From contig VJWM01000202.1 in NCBI GenBank assembly GCA_010909165.1, positions 292,271 to 356,270 of the forward strand: 64,000 nt of DNA. The letters run 5' to 3'. Shown here one piece after another: positions 1-10,031 of this stretch. The notes beneath the pieces were generated by a model that searched no databases, had not been told where the DNA came from, and saw only the letters and a program-made list of their open reading frames with translations. Origin of the DNA: Anthoceros angustus. Its lineage: Eukaryota; Streptophyta; Anthocerotopsida; Anthocerotales; Anthocerotaceae. Every line of letters begins with the position of its first letter. Position 1 is the stretch's first letter. The translations under genes and the position numbers were made by a program.

Positions 1-600
1 GAACACGTAATTGAAGATTGACATCGCCGCGAGATGAGATGATGAACCAATTGAATTTCAAAGTGTCGTTTGAGTGCATCCTTGGCCCCAGAGCGCCAAG
101 AATCGCCTTTGAAGCTTCCGCAGAAAGTTGAAACGCGAAGGAGAATCGAACGCTGCTTATTGCCAACAAAGGTGTGAAGGATTTCGCCGCCACTCCAAGG
201 CACCGCCTCGACTCTTCAAGCCTTCCGCCTCTACACCGTGTGCCTTGCCACATGAGAAGGACACACCGCGATTAGGGAACAAGATTCTACGTTTGGTTTT
301 CACTAGTTAGGGTTTCTAACCCCATTTCGCATTGGCTTCTACTTTTCGTTGATTAACCCTTGCAGATGCCGGAGGCGAGACGAGGGCGGAGCAGCCCACA
401 TGATCATGTTCTGACCCAAACCAAGACCGCCGCGCCTCCCTCGCATCGCCTAGGTTAGTAACGAGTAAGGCCCCACAAATTCTCTGCCTGCATAAGAGTT
501 TGAAGGCCATCAACTAACTCTGATCATAATCACGAGTGTGTGTTAGCCTGTCTCACTCTTATCAGTAGCTCTAGTCTCTAGAAAGAAAGCATCCTTCCCA
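1..600. other. No gene recognised; possible leader/LTR edge of the first Copia element
   Basis: No protein family was recognised on either strand. The small ORFs here are short and lack domain-like composition. The segment directly precedes the Copia gag start at 620, so it may hold the retrotransposon leader and part of a decayed 5' LTR, but I found no matching 3' LTR after 18490 and no clear tRNA-iMet primer site. Confidence 0.3.
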
Positions 601-603
601 GCT

Positions 604-1580
604 TTACCTTGCACTTGGGATGGGTACTCGGGCACCGAATCCCACATATACCTCAGAATTAAAGGAGAAGGATCGGTTTAATGGGACCAAGTTTCCTGTC
701 TGGAAGGTCCGCATGAAAACCACCTTGATTGGCAGAGGGGTATGGGAAGTGGTAGATGGGACATATGCAAAACCTGATCCCAATGCCACCCCGCCTCGCA
801 ATATAGAAAAATGGAATCGGTTAAATTCCATAGCGCAAGATTAGTCCATGGTCTAGATGAAGTCCTCGACGATGTGGAGTACCACACCGGGAAGGAATTT
901 GGGATCAACTCGTAGCCACATATGATGTCCAAAACATGCATGCTTACAACATGCGATGGAATTCTACTCACTTCGCTTATGCGTGAAGGTGAGAGGTTGT
1001 TCCTCATGTCACAAAATTTAGGCAGCGAGCCCAAATGAAGGCTTTTGGATCCACCATCGAAGTTGAGGTAGCGACCGCTTGTTAACCTCCCCGCCACCCT
1101 CATATCAAACCTTTATCAAGAGCTTCAATGCCCCTATCCGGACTCGTAGTGTGCTCCTCCCTCCATCACGAGAGGAGATCATCGGTGCCTGCTTCGTGAA
1201 GAACAGTATTAACTCGCAGAGGACATAAAACCAAAGGTGACAAAGTCCTTGTCAGAAATTTCGGACCAGCACTGGAAGGCAAGTGGAGGTCGAGCAGATT
1301 CATCTTCCGTTCGCCTCCCCGCTGCTTAACCGGGAATTGCAATCGGTGGTGTGGCTATATTGGGCTCGTGAGTGCTGGAAGAAGGCCGGCGACCCACGTA
1401 AAGTCTCAAAGCCGACACGCTGCGCCAAGGAAAAGGGAGAAAGCCCCAAAGGCAGAAAGATTCTTACCGCTTGCCTCGCAAGCTCTTTGCATGATGTCGG
1501 ATGTTGGTACTGACTCGGTGCTACCACACACATCCGCAATGACAAGCACCTTTTTCAACTTTAACATTATGTAACATGAA
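604..1580 (+). pseudogene. Copia retrotransposon gag (UBN2-type), frameshifted
   Basis: The gag nucleocapsid precursor of a Ty1/copia element packages the element's RNA. The first 75 residues from the ATG at 620 carry the family signature: a F-N-G-T-x-F-P-V-W-K box followed by R-G-V-W-E-V-V-D-G. Reading continues in a second frame after a stop at 842 (L-V-H-G-L-D-E-V-L) and later in a third, so at least two indels break it. Around 1350-1390 a W-x-W-A-R-E-C-W-K-K run looks like a ruined CCHC zinc knuckle. It belongs to the same element as the protease/integrase pieces downstream. The family is clear, and the element is not functional as read. Confidence 0.75.
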
Positions 1581-1990
1581 AGACAAGGTGTTGCTTGGGG
1601 ATGAGCGGAGTGATACTAACTGCGAGTTGAGGGTCATGGCACTGCATTTCCTCCTTGATGATGGTTCGACCCTCGCACCCATGGTGTACTTTTGTCCCGA
1701 GATATGGCCAAGAACCTGTTGTCGTTGAGCAAACTCATGCAGCCCTGCCTATATGAGATGCGGGTTGATAGTGAGGGCTGCTTCTACAAGGTGGGCCATC
1801 CAACAATCAGGTCTTCAAGGGAGTACCGGAGCATGATCTGTACAGGCTTGCTGTATAGTGTGTTCGGCCCCTGCCTATTCTACAGAGCAGCTCTTTTGAA
1901 TTCCCGGTGGCATCTTTGTGGCATGCGCTTTAGGGCATGCTAATCGGCACAAGCTCATAGACATGTCCAAGCTTTCCGCCACCGAAACCC
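1580..1990 (+). pseudogene. Copia protease tail / GAG-pre-integrase domain remnant
   Basis: The frame at 1692 reads D-M-A-K-N-L-L-S-L-S-K-L, the hallmark that follows the aspartic protease in Copia polyproteins (usual form: N-L-L-S-V-S-K-L), then C-F-Y-K-V-G. The catalytic D-S-G of the protease is not recognisable, only a degenerate leucine- and aspartate-rich stretch near 1650. After 1943 the frame is lost until the integrase at about 2030. Order and spacing match a Copia pol. Confidence 0.65.
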
Positions 1991-2279
1991 TTGCCATCCT
2001 TTAAGGATCTTCCGTTATGCAGTCTTGTATTCTCAAGCTGGAGCTCCTGCTCAAGAATGCACATAGAGCAACAGTCTGTGGAGTTAGTCCATGCAGATAT
2101 CTCTGGAAAAATTCACCAGCCCTCACTGGGTGGTGCCCTCTATTATCTAACAATTACAGATGACTTCAGCAGATATTCGTGGACTTATCTTATGCATCTT
2201 AAGAGTGACACTCTAGGCTATTTCCGGGAATGGTTACCTGTGGTGCAAAGGCAGTCCGGCTGTCCCTCTCAAGGTACTT
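1991..2279 (+). pseudogene. Copia integrase, N-terminal half (interrupted)
   Basis: This is the core of a Copia integrase. The frame shows V-H-A-D-I-S-G, with the first catalytic Asp of the DDE triad, then T-I-T-D-D-F-S-R-Y-S-W, the second conserved block. It runs on to V-V-Q-R-Q-S-G and, after a one-base frame change, K-V-L at 2271-2279. In the family the next residues are R-T-D-N-G, carrying the second Asp. Those are absent here but resume at 16189, so the domain is cut by the DNA transposon that starts at 2280. The element was already decayed or decayed afterwards. Confidence 0.85.
2278..2279. other. Target-site duplication TT, left
   Basis: TT sits immediately outside the left inverted repeat and again at 16187-16188 outside the right one. 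Removing the insert plus one TT restores the Copia codons K-V-L / R-T-D-N-G, so both junctions are placed to the base. Confidence 0.75.
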
Positions 2280-2325
2280 CATCACAAAACTGGATAACCA
2301 TGTTTTTCATGTGGAAATCATATGG
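2280..2325 (+). repeat. Left terminal inverted repeat of the Plavaka-like element
   Basis: It aligns without gaps to the reverse complement of 16141-16186. The conserved blocks are CATCACAAAA, then GTTTTTCAT, then CATATGG. Divergence between the two TIRs (12 of 46 positions) suggests the insertion is not recent. Confidence 0.8.
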
Positions 2326-3167
2326 CGCCACGGCCCATGCAGTCGGCCATGGAAAAAACCATATGAAAATAATATCCTCAATGGGTAAGTATTTTTATTT
2401 TTATTTCCTACTTGTTCTATATTATTTATGTTTGAGTCCTACAAAGAGCTCATATATTACTCATGAAAGGACAATATACTCATGATATAAATTTCATTCA
2501 GTGTCTATGTAGTTTAATTATCTCAATATATAGGTGCACTTATATGAAATCTCTTATGGATCTATGAAAAATAAAATAAAAAATATTTACGTCATTAAAT
2601 TTTATGTCCTTCATACCAATCTTATATGGATATTTATGAACTAAATTTATTTTTTTAAATGATTACATATTTTTATTATATGAAAATATCTAATAATATA
2701 AAAATATGATAAGTACATCCAATAAAATTCATATGTATTTTAATACCATGTATCATGTGTAAAATAATATAAAGAACATGTAGGTAGGGTTCATGCAGTC
2801 GGCCATGAAAAAAGGGCATGAAAATCATATCCCTATCAGTTTTTGATTTATGTCATTCCTTGTAAAGTCTTTGTACCCATTTGGTTTTGAGTCCTACAAA
2901 AGAACTTGTAAAATACTCATGAAGGTGCAAGTGTCCTTCTATTTTGTGTGTCATGCTAAATGTATATACTTTCTTTATCTCAATATATATGTACATTTAT
3001 ATGGAAATCTGTATGGATTTATGTGAAAATTGATATAAGCATCATACACGAATTGATATGATTTATATATGCCTTTCACAATTCCTTTATGAATATCTAG
3101 TACCTGAGTTTTAAATTTCTTGTATATATACATATATGCATATATATATATATACATATATATATAT
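2326..3167. repeat. AT-rich subterminal region with two diverged direct copies
   Basis: No gene is visible. Two related blocks start at 2336 and 2794 with CATGCAGTCGGCCATG and continue in parallel (GAGTCCTACAAA..., ACTCATGAA..., then ATCTCAATATATA) for about 230 bp, spaced about 458 bp apart. The second copy is followed by a TATA/TATG dinucleotide-rich run near 3120-3175. Repeated subterminal motifs are usual binding sites for CACTA-type transposases. That role is inferred here. Confidence 0.6.
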
Positions 3168-4404
3168 CGTATATATACATAATAATTAATCTTTAGTACA
3201 AATATTATGATTAAAAATACACTATATTTATAACTTTAAAATAATTATAATCATTCAACAATTACAACATCTAGCTTTTAAGCGAATCCAAGCTAGGGCT
3301 TCTTGTGCACGATTCTCCGGCTCGGGACGAGCTATCGGGACCATGATCCCTCCCCATCAATACGAACTCACAGGTCAAATTTTTCTTGCAGGTGCGCCTA
3401 ACATATACATTCAACCCATACACTACAAAGTTGAAGAGCCCCTGCAATCAGAGATGTAAGAGGCTATCATACGGGACCGGAGACTGAAAATCACACCAAG
3501 GCAGGGTGCTCTTACCATGAGACCTGCTGTGCCAATGTGAAGGCAATACAGCCAGAACAGCCGTTGATGTGGTTTCACAGAATCATGAATTCGGTTGATA
3601 GTTCCATTGAACAGTATAGCTCCCCATAGAGGTACACAGAATGTGATAGACCGTAGCACCTGGTACCAGAGTTTTGATAGTTGGCATCCATGGTTGCACA
3701 GTGGTCCTCCCACACTGCAATTGAAGAAAACCACAAAGTTTCCGTGACATTTCCTGTAGTTGTCTCTGTCCTGACCCAACACCAAGCACCAGCCGGTCCA
3801 TACCCATTTGAGCTGCAAATGCTAATAAATTGACCACTGCACTAGGAAAGATATGAAGATCACCACTAGCCTGTCCAAACTTGAAATTGCAGTCCTTCTT
3901 GGATCACCAATGCATTAGGCCACTCCCAAATGCATCTTCCAGTGCCTGAACGGCACACAAGAGAACCTTTAGATGGTCCAGAAAACTATACAGTATGGCA
4001 GATTGTCGCAGTAACATATGTCAGTCAGTGCAGGGATGACTACACCTAGCTGACATGCCGAGAATGAACAGGAGCGTACCAACTGAAGTTCAAACCGTGG
4101 GTTTCAGGACTTCCATGTCAGCTAGATTGTCTGCAAGGTAACGCCATTCTCCATTCACAAGATGGGCAATTAATGCAAACATGGCAGCCTGATGCTTCTT
4201 CTCCATGCGACAAAGCAGGCTAAAGTCCAAGTACCTGTACCAGCTAGCTAACAGTCGATGAAAATCCAGTGTGACAAGATTCAGCACGCCTCATTTTGCC
4301 ACCTACCATCGGCACGAGATGTCGCTTTGCTTCATTCTGATCCTCAACACTAGCCTGCTGACCACTCGACGATGCCCTCTGCAATTAGTTGCATGTCCCC
4401 AGGT
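3168..4404. repeat. Tandem unit 1 of 3 (about 1.24 kb)
   Basis: It begins with CGTATATATACATAATAATT and ends in CCCCAGGT. The same block is repeated at 4405-5645 and 5646-6894. It contains minus-strand ABC1-kinase exons plus an AT-rich head. The copies differ from one another mainly by 1-3 bp insertions and deletions rather than substitutions. Confidence 0.9.
3583..4300 (-). pseudogene. ABC1-kinase fragment, copy 1 (3' exons)
   Basis: These are minus-strand exons of an ABC1/ADCK-type atypical kinase. Plant members act in plastids or mitochondria on prenylquinone metabolism. The block at 4093-4287 shows the family pattern: Y-L-D-F (the metal-binding D-F-G equivalent, with Ser for Gly), then a lysine-rich turn and A-H-L-V-N-G-E-W. 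A further block near 3583-3900 fits the later part of the domain less clearly. The upstream kinase lobe is missing from this copy. It is a transposon-borne fragment, not a gene. Confidence 0.65.
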
Positions 4405-5645
4405 CGTATATATACATAATAATTAATCTTTAGTACAAATATGATTAAAAATACACTATATTTATAACTTTAAAATAATTATAATCATTCAACAATTACA
4501 ACATCTAGCTTTTAAGCGAATCAAGCTAGGGCTTCTTGTGCACGATTCTCCTGGCTCGGGACGAGCTACTCGGGACCATGATCCCTCCCCATCAATACGA
4601 ACTCACAGGTCAAATTTTTCTTGCAGGGTGCGCCTAACATATACATTCAACCCATACACTACAAAGTTGAAGAGCCCCTGCAATCAGACGGATGTAAGAG
4701 GCTATCATACGGGACCGGAGACTGAAAATCACACCAAGGCAGGGTGCTCTTACCATGAGACCACAGCTGTGCCAATGTGAAGGCAATACAGCCAGAACAG
4801 CCGTTGATGTGGTTTCACAGAATCATGAATTCGGTTGATAGTTCCATTGAACAGTATAGCTCCCCATAGAGAGGTACACAGAATGTGATAGACCGTAGCA
4901 CCTGGTACCAGAGTTTTGATAGTTGGCATCCATGGTTGCACAGTGGTCCTCCCACACTGCAATTGAAGAAAACCACAAAGTTTCCATACTTCCTGTAGTT
5001 GTCTCTGTCCTGACCCAACACCAAGCACCAGCCGGTCCATACCCATTTGAGCTGCAAATGCTAATAAATTGACCACTGCACTGGAAAGATATGAAGATCA
5101 CCACTAGCCTGTCCAAACTTGAAATTCGGCAGTCCTTCTTGGATCACCAATGCATTAGGGCCACTCCAAATGCATCTTCCAGTGCCTGAACGTGCACAAG
5201 AGAACCTTTAGATGGTCCAGAAAACTATACAGTATGGCAGATTGTCGCAGTAACATATGTCAGTCAGTGCAGGGATGACTACACCTAGCTGACATGCCGA
5301 GAATGAACAGGAGCGTACCAACTGAAGTTCAAACCGGTGGGTTTCAGGACTTCCATGTCAGCTAGATTGTCTGCAAGGTAACGCCATTCTCCATTCACAA
5401 GATGGGCAATTAATGCAAACATGGCAGCCTGATGCTTCTTCCCGTGACAAAGCAGGCTAAAGTCCAAGTACCTGTACCAGCTAGCTAACAGTCGATGAAA
5501 TCCAGTCGATGACAAGATTCAGCACGCTCTCACTTTGCCACCTACCATCGGCACGAGATGTCGCTTTGCTTCATTCTGATCCTCAACACTAGCCTGCTGA
5601 CCACTCGACGAATGCCCCTCTGCAATTAGTTGCATGTCCCCAGGT
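4405..5645. repeat. Tandem unit 2 of 3
   Basis: This is a head-to-tail copy of 3168-4404. Its upstream junction joins the middle of an ABC1-kinase exon (CCCCAGGTCG) straight to the AT-rich head, so units 1 and 2 lack the upstream exons that only the third unit adjoins. Confidence 0.9.
4750..5520 (-). pseudogene. ABC1-kinase fragment, copy 2 (3' exons)
   Basis: The exon content matches copy 1. The Y-L-D-F and H-L-V-N-G-E-W block is at 5324-5480, and the downstream segment is at 4750-5116. Small indels shift the frame relative to copies 1 and 3 (for example in the lysine-rich turn near 5440). No upstream kinase exons adjoin it, because the unit starts in mid-exon. Confidence 0.65.
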
Positions 5646-6894
5646 CGTATATATACATAATAATTAATCTTTAGTACAAATATTATGATTAAAAATACAC
5701 TATATTTATAACTTTAAAATAATTATAATCATTCAACAATTACAACATCTAGCTTTTAAGCGAATCCAAGCTAAGGGCTTCTTGTGCACGATTCTCCCGG
5801 CTCGGGACGAGCTACTCAGGACCATGATCCCTCCCCATCAATACGAACTCACAGGTCAAATTTTTCTTGCAGGGTGCGCCTAACATATACATTCAACCCA
5901 TACACTACAAAGTTGAAGGCCCCTGCAATCAGACGGATGTAAGAGGCTATCATACGGGACCGGAGACTGAAAATCACACCAAGGCAGGGTGCTCTTACCA
6001 TGAGACCTGCTGTGCCAATGTGAAGGCAATACAGCCAGAACAGCCGTTGATGTGGTTTCACAGAATCATGAATTCGGTTGATAGTTCCATTGAACAGTAT
6101 AGCTCCCCATAGAGAGGTACACAGAATGTGATAGACCGTAGCACCTGGTACCAGAGTTTTGATAGTTGGCATCCATGGTTGCACAGTGGTCCTCCCACAC
6201 TGCAATTGAAGAAAACCACAAAGTTTCCACATTTCCTGTAGTTGTCTCTGTCCTGACCCAACACCAAGCACCAGCCGGTCCATACCCATTTGAGCTGCAA
6301 ATGCTAATAAATTGACCACTGCACTGGGAAAGATATGAAGATCACCACTAGCCTGTCCAAACTTGAAATTCAGCAGTCCTTCTTGGATCACCATGCATTA
6401 GGCCACTCCCAAATGCATCTTCCAGTGCCTGAACGTGCACACAAAAGAACCTTTAGATGGTCCAGAAAACTATACAGTATGGCAGATTGTCGCAGTAACA
6501 TATGTCAGTCAGTGCAGGGATGACTACACCTAGCTGACATGCCGAGAATGAACAGGAGCGTACCAACTGAAGTTCAAACCGGTGGGTTTCAGGACTTCCA
6601 TGTCAGCTAGATTGTCTGCAAGGTAACGCCATTCTCCACTCACAAGATGGGCAATTAATGCAAACATGGCAGCCTGATGCTTTCTCCATGTGACAAAGCA
6701 GGCTGAAAGTCCAAGTACCTGTACCAGCTAGCTAACAGTCGATGAAATCCAGTGTATTATAAGATTCAGCACGCTCTCATTTTGCCACCTACCATCGGCA
6801 CGAGATGTCGCTTTGCTTCATTCTGATCCTCAACACTAGCCTGCTGACCACTCGACGAATGCCCCTCTGCAATTAGTTGCATGTCCCCAGGTCG
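5646..6894. repeat. Tandem unit 3 of 3
   Basis: This is the third copy. Beyond its right edge at about 6894 the sequence continues naturally into the rest of the ABC1-kinase exon (ATGACCTTGCACC...), so this is the parental unit from which the other two were duplicated. Confidence 0.9.
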
Positions 6895-7212
6895 ATGACC
6901 TTGCACCCATTCCATAGTCAGGACCCTCTTGGTAGTCGTAGGAGGCAGGGTACGAGGAACCACGATGTACTTCAAGTGAGCACGTGCTTCCTACAAGGAA
7001 AAACCACCAATTGTGATCCAATCAACCAGAGACCAAGCAATAAAGCTGCCAGAAGGACGGCTACATGTAGCTCTGGAGCAACTGCTGCTTGGACAATCCA
7101 AAAACTTCACGAGAAAACAGTTCGATCCATACTCAAAATTCTTCCACATTTGTGGCCTCGACGTTGTAGTCAAGCTCCCATGCAGACCCCGTCCAAGCTC
7201 ATCAGCCAAACC
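5849..7212 (-). pseudogene. ABC1-kinase fragment, copy 3 plus upstream exons
   Basis: This is the most complete copy. Reading the minus strand from 7212: A-D-E-L-G-R-G-L-H-G, then after a one-base frame change E-L-D-Y-N-V-E-A-T-N-V-E-E-F, the family's E-L-D-Y and N-A-E-x-F motifs. Next comes T-K-R-V-L-T-M-E-W-V (6900-6960), the block preceding the catalytic loop. After that are the Y-L-D-F / H-L-V-N-G-E-W exon (6590-6740), which is frameshifted, and an N-F-K-F-G-Q segment near 6370, like the family's K-F-S-Q. Exon order matches the kinase, so the identification is firm. The N-terminus and a continuous frame are missing. It was captured by the transposon, in the same orientation as the transposase. 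Confidence 0.7.
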
Positions 7213-7311
7213 TAACCCTGCCGCAACAAAACCACCGCCAATTCAACAAACAGGACGAACACCAAAATGATCTTACAAAACAGAACAACAAAGCCGCACG
7301 CATCATCCTTT

Positions 7312-7440
7312 CAGAATGAAGCCAGTCTCGGCAAGTAAACTCCGTCGGACAGCACCAGCCGAAAGCGCTCCTGCGAGGTGGAATTGCTCCCGATCGCCTT
7401 GATGTCAATCACCGGTGCCGCCATCGCCGATCTTGCCGCA
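7312..7440 (-). pseudogene. Probable RPA1 (RPA70) N-terminal fragment
   Basis: A minus-strand frame from the ATG at 7424 reads P-V-I-D-I-K-A-I-G-S, then Q-E-R-F-R-L-V-L-S-D-G-V-Y, ending in a stop at 7312. This resembles the first OB fold of replication protein A large subunit, which binds partner proteins at replication and repair sites (family pattern: V-x-D-I-K-x-I, then E-R-Y-R-x-L-L-S-D-G). Only about 40 residues are present. It lies between the ABC1-kinase pieces and the accessory gene of the transposon, so I infer another captured host exon. It is a short match, hence the moderate confidence. Confidence 0.45.
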
Positions 7441-7849
7441 CCTGGCCGAGATTTCTCCCTATGCTGCTACCCTTGCTGGAGTCCGACCCGGCGGCGCTCA
7501 CCGCAGCCGAGCAATATGTGTTCATACACTGAAATCTGCAATCATACAGTGTACATGGCAACGCAGCCAGCATGCCCCCCCTTCCCTCCCGCAATTCCCA
7601 AACCCCATCCCAAAGCCTACCCGGGAATCCAAATCCGTAGCAGTGAAACATCTATCACAGGCAAGTACCTTGTGATTACATTTGAAACGACCACACAACA
7701 ACCAGCATGGCACCTAGTGCCAGCAGTGGACTTGCCATCTAAACCTCCAAAAGAACATTTAGGAAGCCTTCCAGGACTGTAAAAGAACATTTAGGAAGCC
7801 TTCCAGGACTGTAAAAGAATACACGTTCAATCTGGCAGTTTATCATGTT
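7441..7849. other. No recognised gene; tandem duplication near 7760
   Basis: Nothing in the six frames is recognised. A 35-36 bp block (AAAAGAACATTTAGGAAGCC...) is repeated twice in tandem at 7749-7818, just downstream of the accessory gene's stop codon. The stretch is probably 3' flank of that gene plus captured DNA. Confidence 0.4.
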
Positions 7850-9195
7850 TTACGATTCTACACGAATAGTGATCTTCGTTAGACTCGGCATCCAAGCGAT
7901 GATCTTTTCTTCCAGGGCATCCATATCCTCACGATGTTCTTCCATTTGTGTTGGTATGAGAGTCTTCCCCTCCATCGCCAGGTCCAACTACAAGGAAACA
8001 ACAATAACATCAGCTACTACCAGTTATCATTTAAAACAACAGGGAGGAAAGTTATCGCATAGAACTGAACAACATGGAGGCACCTTACCACATAAAACAG
8101 AAACTTTGCTTGATCCATGTTCATTTCTATGACATCGTCGGCGGAGAAGTGCATGGCTGCTCTTAAGGCAGCAATAACTGCATCTGAGCCCCAGGGGTCC
8201 AACACACCTGTATCAGCATCCAAAACTTCCCTCCAACTATCATCTGCTCTAAGATCAGCCAGTTTTTCTCTCCAATACTGCAAATTTTCGTCCTTAGCAG
8301 GTTTCGGACATTCCAGCTGCTGATAGAAGGTGGTCCTCAAAAGCTTTGTGAAAAAAGACCGCTTGCTCCTAGTGGCGTCAAGGACTTTCCTCCTTAACGC
8401 TCCTCTCCAGTTCTTATCAAACTCTGATTGGTCGCTCTCGGTTACTCCAAACGCAAGAATTAATGCTTGCTTGAGGCAAGCCTCACTTGGATAAAAAGTC
8501 TTCTCCAACATGATGTCAGTCAGAATGTTGGAAAGTACCTCAGCAAAAACCTTGTTAGTCATATACTCCGGCTTCGCTAGAGGGGAAGCCTTTAATGCTA
8601 ATTCAGCAGTTCGTTGTAAAGCTTGCATCATCGAATTCTGCTTCTTCAGCTCATCCCGCAACATTGCAATTTCAATTCGGTCAACATTTGTGGTAATTAC
8701 CTCCTTCTCCTTTGCCTTGTGATGCTTCCGACTCTCAGATCTATAACTACCATTCTCCAACGTCTCCGCATCCTTTCCGTATCTCCGAGAGAAGGAAGTT
8801 GGCCGATATGCCACCTGCTGCTTCCTTCCTCCATAAAAGACTTCTCCAGTGAAATCGTTCACTATTCTATTCGACTCTTTCAAAGGAAAGAGATCTTGCA
8901 CATGCTTTGTTTGTGAAGGAGGACTCGGATCCTTCCGAGAAGATCCAATCGGCTGAGTAAGGGGATCAGGCCGATCTTCGGCTTGCTGCTTCCTTCCTAC
9001 AGGACCGGCTTCTTTTGCAGAATTCGATGACCGTCCAACTTGTTGTTCCCTTGTTCGATTCGCATCTTTCGAGGGAGAGAGATGAACGGTCTCCGAAGCT
9101 TGCTCCTCTCCCCTGCTCGAGTCCTTCATTTTCTTGCTTGGTGGACCAGACGCAACAGGTGGCAATCCAGGCTTCCTTCGACTTCCTCTCTGCAT
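7850..9195 (-). CDS. Transposon accessory protein, 414 aa, two exons
   Basis: I propose exon 1 at 9195-8089 and exon 2 at 7987-7850, joined by a GTAAGG donor and a TAG acceptor in phase 0, ending in TAA. A start further upstream (9264) is possible, but a clean CACAG acceptor lies just before the ATG at 9195, hinting at a 5' non-coding exon. The N-terminal ~170 residues are polar, basic and low in complexity (Arg/Lys, Ser, Gln, Pro). Residues ~185-230 look helical. The C-terminal ~180 residues are a well-mixed globular-looking domain ending in acidic helices. I do not recognise the family. Position in the element next to the transposase recalls the two-gene design of CACTA elements, whose second product binds subterminal repeats. 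That function is only inferred. Confidence 0.65.
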
Positions 9196-10031
9196 ATCTG
9201 TGAAGGCGGAAAAGGACATAAGATCATTACAAGATGTAGCACGAGGACATTTACAGGAAATCAAATGTGAGACATACCGGAAAATTTATAACGCAACAAG
9301 GCGCAACACACCGGCGTCAGCTGGCGGATCAATTCGCACGAAATGATGTTCAGCCGGCTGCACGCCGCTGAACACCAACACGCTGTAGCAGATGTCCACA
9401 CGCCGTAGCAGACTGACTGCAGCTGTCCAGTCGATTGGTTAGAAACTGCGCTCAAACGCTAAGGCAGAATGGACAGGGAAACAGAAAATTGTCACGGGAA
9501 AACTTCATTAAGGTAGGGTAATGCAATTTCATGCACCCCTGCCCGAACTACCCCTGCCCCCGGCGTTGATCCTTAACAAAATAGATGTGCAAAACGAATC
9601 CACAAAGCACAAGAAAGCATACCCATGCTCCTTTTGAGAGATAACAACTTCCATTCACGAGAATGACTGAGAAGGTTTGCAAACCGACGCAGTCCCACAT
9701 GCCTGCCTGAGCATAAAAGGTTCCCATGAGCACAAAGGCGGAAGGGTGTTGTGGTTCCAGAGCCCTTGCGCAATTGAACATACACCTTCCCAGCTGCACA
9801 TTGTTATGTTTCCAGCAAGCATTGCTGGAAGCAGGTGCTTTTCTAAAGCAAGCAGGTGCTTTTCTAAAGCATTTCACCTTAACAATGACATCTCCGAATT
9901 GTTATACACAGCTGAGACACTTTCATGATGAATGCAAGTCAGGCCCACCAATTAACCATTGTCATGGGAACTTACAACAAACCAATCCCAATGCAGACCA
10001 AGGGTGGTAACCTAGATCAAACCTGTCCACA

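Noticed and set aside
128-310. Short basic ORF near the window start
   Set aside because: 60 residues, no family pattern, next to retroelement leader sequence.
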